From: Enemella dayhoffiae
GTDB lineage: Bacteria > Actinomycetota > Actinomycetes > Propionibacteriales > Propionibacteriaceae
Direction: 5' to 3'
Assembly: GCF_002250625.1 (NCBI RefSeq)
Contig: NZ_NMVQ01000012.1
Coordinates: 1 to 64,000, forward strand
Length of the DNA: 64,000 nucleotides
This document shows positions 1 to 6,490 of this stretch, in pieces (the first letter of the stretch is position 1; each line of letters starts with the position of its first letter). The notes under the pieces were generated by a model that was given only the letters and a program-made list of their open reading frames with translations, was not told the origin of the DNA and did no database searches. The translations under genes and the position numbers were made by a program.

Positions 1-81
1 CCACGAGGGTGATGCGCCTCCTGACGGACGACAGATCAACAGCAAGGACACCCAGACTTCGGGGTCAGTCGTCAGCAAGAG

Positions 82-786
82 TCAGGCCGCCAGGAGGTAC
101 TCGACACTCTCACAGTCGCCGGCCGCGGCCACCCTTCCCATGGATCCGAGCAGGTCGTGCCGGGTCAAGGCACGCAGGAATTTCCTGGAACGAAATTGAG
201 ACCCCCGGTCGCTGTGCACGATGCAGCCGGCCACGTCACCTCGGCGGGCCACCGCACTGTCGAGCGCGTTCACCGCGATCCGGGACTTCATCCTGGAGTC
301 GATGGAGTAGCCGACGATGCGGTTGGAGTAGACGTCCTTGATCGCACACAGGTAGAGCTTTCCTTCGGCGGTCTTGTGTTCGGTGATGTCGGTCAGCCAG
401 AGCTCGTTGGCCGCGTTGGCGGAGAAGTCGCGGTTGACGAGGTCGTCGTGGACGGCGGGTCCGGGACGTTGGTGCTTGCCCTTCTTCTTGCCGAACCTGC
501 TCCACCACCGGTTCGACCGGCACAGCCGCCATGCGGTGCGGTCAGCCATCGGCTCCCCGGCGTCGCGGGCTTCGTCGGCGAGCAGCCGGTGCCCGAACTC
601 GGGATCATCTTTGTGGGCGTCGAACAGCGCGTTGGCGCGGTAGGCAGCCACAACCTCGCTGTGGGGGATGGGTGCGTTCAGCCACCGGTAGTAGGGCTGT
701 CTGGCGAGCTTGAGGACCCGGCACGTCACCGTGACGGGGACACCGTCAGCGGCGAGCTCTCTCACGAGCGGGTAGTACCTTTTCCC
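82..786 (-). pseudogene. IS3-family transposase OrfB (rve/DDE integrase), C-terminally truncated
   Basis: Integrase-core half of the IS3 transposase, read after a -1 frameshift from OrfA. The family-like sequence starts VGKRYYPLVRELAADGVPV and continues through an HTH_21-type region (HKDDPEFGHRLLADEARDAG). The DDE residues are visible in ELWLTDITEH (first Asp) and IVHSDRGSQF (second Asp). The third acidic residue lies in GDCESVEYLLAA, directly before the stop at 82-84. About 60-70 residues normally follow, and none of the three frames downstream (positions 1-81) resembles them. This indicates truncation by deletion or a second insertion rather than a point mutation. Upstream residues in the same open frame, out to 945, are overlap shadow. 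Confidence 0.75.
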
Positions 787-1070
787 GACAGGTTCGCCTG
801 GGAAAGATACGCCGCTGCGCGGCGCAGGACCTCGTTCTCCTGTTCCAGCAACCGGATCCGTTTGCGGGCCTCCCGCAACTCCGCGCCCTCGGCGCGGGTC
901 TGGCCCAGCTTGGTGCCGTCCTCGACGTCGGCTCGTTTCAGCCATTTCTGCAGGGTCATCGGGTGGACACCGAAGCCTTTGGCGACCTGTTCGATCGTCA
1001 CTCCGGATTCACGGTTCCGAGCGACGCGAACAACGTCGTCTCGGAACTCGTCAGGGTAGGGCTTGGGCAC
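762..1070 (-). CDS. IS3-family transposase OrfA (helix-turn-helix subunit)
   Basis: Small DNA-binding half of an IS3 transposase. From the chosen GTG at 1070 the protein starts VPKPYPDEFRDDVVRVARN, the usual N-terminus of actinobacterial IS3 OrfA, followed by a helix-turn-helix (KGFGVHPMTLQKWLKR) and a leucine-zipper-like stretch (RLLEQENEVLRRAAAYL). An upstream ATG at 1109 adds 13 residues that do not resemble the family. The frame overlaps OrfB, and the overlap contains a slippery heptamer that would make the OrfAB fusion transposase. It looks intact, but with OrfB truncated it can at most make a DNA-binding fragment. Confidence 0.75.
   Translation of the reverse strand: MPKPYPDEFRDDVVRVARNRESGVTIEQVAKGFGVHPMTLQKWLKRADVEDGTKLGQTRAEGAELREARKRIRLLEQENEVLRRAAAYLSQANLSGKGTTRS
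780..786 (-). promoter_or_regulatory. -1 ribosomal frameshift site (G GGA AAA)
   Basis: On the minus strand the overlap of OrfA and OrfB contains GGGAAAA placed as G GGA AAA in the OrfA frame. This is a standard X XXY YYZ slippery heptamer. Slipping back one base converts OrfA reading (S-G-K-G) to the OrfB reading (V-G-K-R-Y-Y-P-L) that IS3 integrases show. The position and frame fit programmed frameshifting; activity is inferred. Confidence 0.6.
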
Positions 1071-1132
1071 GATGGCATCCTTCCAGACCCACCCCGGAAC
1101 ACGGGGCAAGCCAGATCAGGTGTCACCTACTC

Positions 1133-1948
1133 GTGCAGCAGACCCGGCCCCTTCCCGTGCCCACCCGCTTGTTCGGCGGGGAGGGCGTGGAAACGTACTC
1201 CCGCCGTGCCGCCGCACGCAATGGAACCGACGCCCGGTGGATCGAGAAGGCGCTCTGGGACATGGACATCGTTCGGTCACTGTCGCCGCGTCACCCGACC
1301 CGACTCCAAGCGTGGCGTGAGCTCGGCGGGCTACGGGACGACGCGTTCGTCATGCCCGACACCATCGGCGGTGATTGGGTGACGGACAGGTTCTTCTGCC
1401 GCGTCTGCACAGCGGGGTTGGACGTGCGCGGACGCGCCCCACACGTTGGTTTGGTGTGCGTACGCCACAAACGGTGGCTCGGCATCACTGACCAACCCGC
1501 CGTCCATAGACTTCCGGCCTTGTTGTCGGCGGAAGTCCACTTCCGGGCACGGCTCGCCTCCAAGTTCGTGCTGTTCGACTCGCCCGCAATGCGCATCGGT
1601 GCGGAGTGCGCCCGCGTTGCCCTCTCCCCCGCCACGATTCAGAACCGCCAAGACCAGTCGGGTTTGCCGCTGGACGCTGTCATCTATCCCGAACAGGTCG
1701 CATTCGCTCGCATCGCCGTTCGCCCATCTCTCCTCGCCACCGCCGTAGACCCTGCCACAGAGCCCTCACACGTGCGTGCCGCGTTGGATCGGGAGTCCCG
1801 AAGGGTCGTACCGGACGAGGACATGAACGAGCCGTGGCGGGCGTCGACGCGCCTGCAAACCATCATGTTCGCGCTCCGCGCCCACGCCCTCAACGCGACC
1901 GCGACCGGGCCAGACAGGTGGAACCTACTGCGCCACCTCCCGCGTTAG
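1133..1948 (+). CDS. TniQ-like zinc-binding protein
   Basis: 271 residues from a GTG start. The N-terminus (TRPLPVPTRLFGGEGVETYS, then RRAAARNG) closely follows the start of TniQ domains. A zinc-ribbon-like run follows with CRVC at about 90 and CVRH about 20 residues later (CxxC...CxxH). TniQ proteins normally act in Tn7/Tn5053-type transposons or, in CRISPR-associated transposons, as target-selection adaptors. Here there is no TnsA/B/C or Cascade gene nearby, only the IS3 remnant upstream and a defence operon downstream. The gene meets the next one tail-to-tail with stops overlapping (1945-1948). I infer a DNA- or protein-binding accessory factor of the island. It could instead be a transposon leftover. 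No strong ribosome site precedes the GTG, so the start is uncertain. Confidence 0.6.
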   Translation: MQQTRPLPVPTRLFGGEGVETYSRRAAARNGTDARWIEKALWDMDIVRSLSPRHPTRLQAWRELGGLRDDAFVMPDTIGGDWVTDRFFCRVCTAGLDVRGRAPHVGLVCVRHKRWLGITDQPAVHRLPALLSAEVHFRARLASKFVLFDSPAMRIGAECARVALSPATIQNRQDQSGLPLDAVIYPEQVAFARIAVRPSLLATAVDPATEPSHVRAALDRESRRVVPDEDMNEPWRASTRLQTIMFALRAHALNATATGPDRWNLLRHLPR

Positions 1949-2817
1949 ACCGACCCTGCCTGCTCCCGATCCGGCGTAGTTGGCGGCTTGTGCCACAACA
2001 CGCGCGTACCGTGCCTCAGCACGGTGCCGATCAACCCTGGCCGCACCGCCTTCACGAGCTCTGTTTCGATCGCCTCAAAGTCGGTGTTCTGGGCGGTGCC
2101 GCGGACCTGCCACACACCGAGAACGAACCCCGGAGGGATCATCCCGCGCGCGAATCCAGCCCCGGCCACCGCCGCCAACAAGGAGGGGAAGTCGTCACTA
2201 CGTGTTCGCAGGGACGCCACCAAGTCCCGTCCGAACTGAGGTTTGAGCCGCTCGAACAACTCCGCCGGCTCCGTTTGCAGCAGTTCTTCTGGTGAGTCGA
2301 AATCGCCGTAGTCGTGCAACGCCACCGTGACCGTGTCCATCGCATCCGGTAGAGCACCTGGGCGGGCGAACACGATCCGGTCAAGTGTGTCTCCCGAGTA
2401 GACAAATCCGCGCTTCCCCTGAAACGAAGGCTCAACCCCGTCTGCACCGACAACCTCGTCTTGGAGGCGTTCCGCGAGTTCTGCGGGAGCCTCACCCCAT
2501 GTGCAGTGGTCCGACACCACCTCCACGCGTGGTGGCATGCCCTGGTTGAACAATGCATCGACTCGCGCGTACACGGCGGGGGCTGACGCGCGAAGGTCCT
2601 CCCCCGACGCCAACCACGCGAAGTCCACCAACCCCGTACGCCGGCCCGTCAGCTCGGGGTGGACCCCCACATGCAGCACAGCGTCCTCCGCTGGGCTGGT
2701 CGGATCGACCAGGCGGTAGAGCAGCCACCGCGGCGAGGGGACGGGCATGGGCCCAGTCCACTCGTTGTCACTCCGCCGGACCAGCCGACTCGCCGACCCA
2801 CCCGAAACGATCCACAT
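1945..2817 (-). CDS. hypothetical protein, possible GIY-YIG-like nuclease fold
   Basis: 290 residues, no close family recognised with certainty. The N-terminal third has the spacing of LEM-3-type GIY-YIG domains: a first strand 'LLYRLVDPTS' around residue 30, a second 'VLHVGVHPEL' about 15 residues later, then a helix and 'ALFNQGMPPRVEVVSDH', which matches the usual KIxxIxxLxxxGxxPxxEIL segment. The C-terminal part ends with a strand 'PPGFVLGVWQVRG', also a feature of that family. Canonical GIY/YIG residues are degenerate (LYR/HVG), so catalytic activity is doubtful. It points against the neighbouring genes and shares its upstream region with the helicase operon promoter. I infer an accessory or regulatory nuclease of the island, with low certainty. 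Confidence 0.45.
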   Translation of the reverse strand: MWIVSGGSASRLVRRSDNEWTGPMPVPSPRWLLYRLVDPTSPAEDAVLHVGVHPELTGRRTGLVDFAWLASGEDLRASAPAVYARVDALFNQGMPPRVEVVSDHCTWGEAPAELAERLQDEVVGADGVEPSFQGKRGFVYSGDTLDRIVFARPGALPDAMDTVTVALHDYGDFDSPEELLQTEPAELFERLKPQFGRDLVASLRTRSDDFPSLLAAVAGAGFARGMIPPGFVLGVWQVRGTAQNTDFEAIETELVKAVRPGLIGTVLRHGTRVLWHKPPTTPDREQAGSV

Positions 2818-2902
2818 ACCAGGGTCGGTTTCCGGTTGTCCGCGTGCCCCAGCCGATTCTGTCAGTGGGAGTTCATAGACTCACCGGTATCACCAGATTG
2901 AC

Positions 2903-2921
2903 GGCGCGGACGCACCGCGCC
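2903..2921 (+). promoter_or_regulatory. hairpin in the leader of the defence operon
   Basis: A perfect 7-bp inverted repeat, GGCGCGG and CCGCGCC, with a 5-nt loop. It lies between the divergent gene (start 2817) and the helicase start at 2984. The purine-rich ribosome-site-like GGAGAGGAA follows immediately (2923-2931). No U-run follows, so it is less likely a terminator than a structure affecting access to that ribosome site. Role inferred. Confidence 0.4.
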
Positions 2922-2939
2922 CGGAGAGGAACCAGCGTT

Positions 2940-2987
2940 GTGTTTGGGCTGAAAGAACCGCCCGCGTCGAAGCGGACGCGAGTGTGA
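2940..2987 (+). CDS. 15-codon upstream ORF coupled to the helicase start
   Basis: GTG at 2940 lies 10 nt after GGAGAGG (2923-2929), the best ribosome site in the leader. It opens a 15-codon frame (VFGLKEPPASKRTRV) whose TGA (2985-2987) overlaps the helicase GTG at 2984 as GTGTGA. The helicase GTG has no good ribosome site of its own. The arrangement is that of a translational-coupling leader. The peptide resembles nothing I know, and the short length means chance is possible. Confidence 0.35.
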   Translation: MFGLKEPPASKRTRV

Positions 2988-5900
2988 ACCCCTCCCCCAC
3001 CGACGCGCCGGAAACCTCCATGTACGACGTGCTCAAAGTGGGCGCGACCGTCACAGGGCTCGCCGGGCCGCAGCCCGTGAAGCTCATCGCCGTGGATCGG
3101 CTCACCGACGACTCCGCGAACGTTGCCTACCGCACCGAGTCCGGGATCGTAGAGAAGATCGTGTTCGCGGACGCGATGACCCACGTGAAGGCCGTGAACC
3201 CCGGTCTGGCGTTCAGTTTCGACGCTGACCCGACCGCGTTCCTGCTCGCCGCTGAAGCCCGCCGGATGAGCCTCGCGCACCTGTTCGACCCGCTCGCTGC
3301 GCTGGGCACCAGCGACGTGCAACCCCTCCCCCACCAGCTCCGCGCCGTGTACGCGACCATGCTGGAGAAGCAGCCGCTCCGGTACGTCCTCGCTGACGAC
3401 CCCGGTGCGGGTAAGACCGTCATGGCGGGCCTGCTCGTCAAAGAGTTGCTGTTGCGTGGTGACGCGGCGAACGTCATGGTCGTCTCCCCCGGTGTTCTCG
3501 CTGACCAGTGGGACGAGGAAATGCGGACCAAGTTCGGTTTGGAGTTCGAGGTCCTGACCCGCGACAAGGTGATCCACGAGGGCAACCCGTTCTCACGGGG
3601 CGGTTTGTGGCTCGCCCGTTTGGACGTGCTCGCCCGCAACAGCGAAGGCATCCTCGACAAGGCGTGCCAGGTGGACTGGGACCTGATCATCTTCGATGAG
3701 GCGCACAAGATGAGCGCGTCCGTGTGGGGCGGCGAGGTGAAGAAGACCAAGCGGTATCAGATGGCTGAGGAACTGGGTAAGCACACCCGCAACCTGCTGA
3801 TGATGACCGCTACCCCCCACAGCGGCAAAGAGGACCAGTTCCAGTTGTTCATGGCGCTGCTCGACTCCGACCGTTTCGAAGGAGTCGCTCGTGAAGGCAC
3901 CCGCAAGGTTGACGTGTCCGACCTGATGCGCAGGCTCGTGAAGGAAGAGCTCTACACGTTCGAGGGCACCCGCCTGTTCCCTGAACGGTTCGCGTTCACA
4001 GTCCAGTACGAACTCAGCCCCCCGGAAAAGCGGCTATACACGGCTGTCACCGATTATGTGCGTGAGGAGATGAACCGCGTTGACGAATCGAACGCGGACG
4101 GGCGGCGTCGCAACGCTGTCGGGTTTGCGCTCACCACACTGCAGCGCCGGCTCGCATCGTCCCCGGCAGCAATCCACCGTTCGCTGGAGCGGCGCCGGAA
4201 CCGTCTCCAGTCCGAGCTGCGGGAAGCACGGCTGCGCTCAACCGCTATCGGTGACGACATGGACGTGCCCGACTGGGACGACCTGGAGGACCTGACAGAC
4301 GAGGAACGCGAAGCCCTCGAAGACCGCGCGATCGCCGGGGCCACGAACGCCCGCACCCCAGAGGAACTGGAAACTGAGATCGCGGTCCTTGACCGGCTCA
4401 TCGTCCGGTCCACCGCCATCAAGGCATCCCCTTCCTATGCGAAGTGGGACGCGCTGCGTGACACCCTCGATGACGCCGACGAGATGCGTGACGACACCGG
4501 GGCACGGCGGAAGGTCATCATCTTCACCGAGCACAAGGACACCCTCGACGACCTTGTAGCCCGCCTGACCCAGCACCTTGGCCGGGACGACGCTGTCGTC
4601 ACCATCCACGGCGGCACCCGCCGTGAGGATCGGAAGAAGGCGAAGGAAACATTCGAGCAGGACGAGAAGTGCGTGTTCCTCATCGCCACTGACGCCGCCG
4701 GTGAGGGCGTGAACCTGCACCGCAACGCGCACCTGCTCATCAACTACGACCTGCCGTGGAACCCGAACCGGATCGAACAACGCTTCGGACGCATCCACCG
4801 AATCGGACAACCGAACACGTGCTTCATGTGGTCACTCGTCGCCCAGGACACCCGCGAAGGTGACGTTTACGGGCGCCTGCTGGAGAAGTTGGAGGAACAG
4901 CGAGCCGCACTCGGTGGACGCGTCTACGACGTGCTCGGTCAACTGTTCCAAGGCAACGCCCTGCGGGACCTGATGATCGCCGCGATCAAGGAAGCGAACA
5001 AGCCCGAACGGGAGCGTTACCTCATCGAGGTGGTCGACCCGAAGATCGCCGAAGGCATCCCCGAACTCCTGGCAGCGAACCAACTCGTCCCGTCCAAGCT
5101 CGACCAGGGCGAAGTGGACGAGATCCGCCGCGACATGGAACGCGCCGAAGCCGCACGGCTCCAACCGCACCATGTGGAGGCGTTCTTCCATCGCGCCTTC
5201 ACGGACGTGGCCGGTTCCCTGCGGATGCGTGAGAGCCACCGTTTCGAGATTCGCAGCGTCCCCGCCGTCATCAAGGAGAGGGACCGTATCACCGGGTACG
5301 GCCAGCCGGTCGTGAACGCCTACCACCGAGTCGCCTTCGACCCGAAGTTCGTGAAAGTGCCCGGCAACAACCACGTCGCCACCCTCCTGCACCCCGGTCA
5401 CCCGCTCATGGCAGCCACCATGAGCGTGATCACCGATCGGCACCATGACGCGCTCCGCCGCGGCGCAATCCTCGTCGACCGCGCTGACGTGAACACCCAG
5501 CCGTACGTCGTGTGCCTGCTTGAACATGACGTGACCGACGGGCGCACCGGCCGGGACGGGCAACCGTGGGTGCTGTCCCGCCGCGCCCAGTACGTCCGCA
5601 TCGACCCAGACGGCACCATCAGCCCGCTCGACGGGACCCCCATCCCGAACTTCGACCCAGCCAGCAACGACGAACGAGCCGCCGCAGCAGACGTGCTGCG
5701 GGAACCGTGGGCGAACGCTGACGACCTGAACACCCGCGTGATCCGCGAAGCATCCGTGACACTCGTTCGAGCGCACGCCGAAACCGTCACCGCCCGCGCA
5801 ATCGCACAGGTGGACAAGACCGAACGGCTCGTCCGCGACCGACTCACCCGCGAAATCAACTACTGGGACCAGCGAGCGTTCGAGCTCGCAGAACGGGAAC

Positions 5901-6490
5901 GTGCAGGCAAGAAGACCCGCCTCCCCGCCTCCCAGATGCGTGAACGCGCCGAAGCCCTCGCCAGACGCCTCGACCGACGCCTCGCTGACCTGGACAAGGA
6001 ACGCGACATCTCTGTCCGCCCACCGCGCGTCACCGGCGCCTGCCTCGTCCTCACCCACGGCTGGCTGGACGCACAAACCGACCCCGAAGGCGCCGAACAC
6101 CGCGCCAAGGAGACCACCCGCATCGAACGGCTCGCCGTCGACGCTGTCCTCCGAGTCGAACACGCGCTACGCCACCAGCCGACCGAGATGCACCACAACA
6201 ACCCCGGCTACGACATCGAGTCCGACACGCCCGCAGGACTCGACTTCATCGAGGTGAAGGGACGGGTCATGGGTGGCTCCACGTTCGTGTTGACTCGCCA
6301 GGAAGCCGTCACCGCTCTCAACAAGGGAGACAGATCAGTCCTCGCCCTCGTCCGCGTCGGAGACGACGACAGCACGACCGTCCGCTACCTCCGCCACCCG
6401 ATCACCCAACCCATCGACCCACGAGCAGCCCGCGTCGAGTACGACTGGGAACCGTTCTGGAACGACGCCACAGAGATGAGCCAAGAATGA
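2984..6490 (+). CDS. DrmD-like SNF2 family helicase with C-terminal DUF3883-like domain
   Basis: 1168 residues. The SF2/SNF2 motor has Walker A DDPGAGKT at about 137-145, DEAH box IIFDEAHK at 235-242, motif III MMTATPHSG, and the C-terminal motifs TDAAGEGVNL and RIEQRFGRIHRIGQ (about 595-608). A long charged insert sits between the lobes. Residues about 1070-1145 (GYDIES...DFIEVKGRVMGG) match DUF3883, a nuclease-fold-like domain found in defence proteins. Layout and length fit DrmD, the helicase of class 1 DISARM. The GTG at 2984 is coupled to an upstream ORF; ATG at 3020 is an alternative start. The stop overlaps the methyltransferase start (ATGA, 6487-6490). Likely role: ATP-driven translocation on invading DNA within a methylation-dependent defence complex. 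Confidence 0.85.
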   Translation: MNPSPTDAPETSMYDVLKVGATVTGLAGPQPVKLIAVDRLTDDSANVAYRTESGIVEKIVFADAMTHVKAVNPGLAFSFDADPTAFLLAAEARRMSLAHLFDPLAALGTSDVQPLPHQLRAVYATMLEKQPLRYVLADDPGAGKTVMAGLLVKELLLRGDAANVMVVSPGVLADQWDEEMRTKFGLEFEVLTRDKVIHEGNPFSRGGLWLARLDVLARNSEGILDKACQVDWDLIIFDEAHKMSASVWGGEVKKTKRYQMAEELGKHTRNLLMMTATPHSGKEDQFQLFMALLDSDRFEGVAREGTRKVDVSDLMRRLVKEELYTFEGTRLFPERFAFTVQYELSPPEKRLYTAVTDYVREEMNRVDESNADGRRRNAVGFALTTLQRRLASSPAAIHRSLERRRNRLQSELREARLRSTAIGDDMDVPDWDDLEDLTDEEREALEDRAIAGATNARTPEELETEIAVLDRLIVRSTAIKASPSYAKWDALRDTLDDADEMRDDTGARRKVIIFTEHKDTLDDLVARLTQHLGRDDAVVTIHGGTRREDRKKAKETFEQDEKCVFLIATDAAGEGVNLHRNAHLLINYDLPWNPNRIEQRFGRIHRIGQPNTCFMWSLVAQDTREGDVYGRLLEKLEEQRAALGGRVYDVLGQLFQGNALRDLMIAAIKEANKPERERYLIEVVDPKIAEGIPELLAANQLVPSKLDQGEVDEIRRDMERAEAARLQPHHVEAFFHRAFTDVAGSLRMRESHRFEIRSVPAVIKERDRITGYGQPVVNAYHRVAFDPKFVKVPGNNHVATLLHPGHPLMAATMSVITDRHHDALRRGAILVDRADVNTQPYVVCLLEHDVTDGRTGRDGQPWVLSRRAQYVRIDPDGTISPLDGTPIPNFDPASNDERAAAADVLREPWANADDLNTRVIREASVTLVRAHAETVTARAIAQVDKTERLVRDRLTREINYWDQRAFELAERERAGKKTRLPASQMRERAEALARRLDRRLADLDKERDISVRPPRVTGACLVLTHGWLDAQTDPEGAEHRAKETTRIERLAVDAVLRVEHALRHQPTEMHHNNPGYDIESDTPAGLDFIEVKGRVMGGSTFVLTRQEAVTALNKGDRSVLALVRVGDDDSTTVRYLRHPITQPIDPRAARVEYDWEPFWNDATEMSQE

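Larger units (their letters stand above)
82..1109 (-). mobile_element. IS3-family insertion sequence, 3' end missing
   Basis: Two overlapping reading frames on the minus strand have the IS3 layout: a short helix-turn-helix OrfA and a DDE integrase OrfB joined by a -1 frameshift. The OrfB catalytic core stops abruptly at its third acidic residue, so the right-hand part of the element is lost. I could not match terminal inverted repeats: sequence upstream of OrfA (about 1085-1130) does not pair with positions 1-80. The element forms the left flank of the defence island and is probably inactive. Outer limits given here are those of the coding frames, not of the true IS ends. Confidence 0.8.

Noticed and set aside
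1-81. Right terminal inverted repeat of the IS3 element
   Set aside because: No stretch pairs convincingly with the sequence upstream of OrfA, so I cannot define an IS end.
4832-6163. Long minus-strand open frame (443 codons) opposite the helicase
   Set aside because: Antisense shadow of a clear SNF2 helicase in GC-rich DNA; no family resemblance and no ribosome site.
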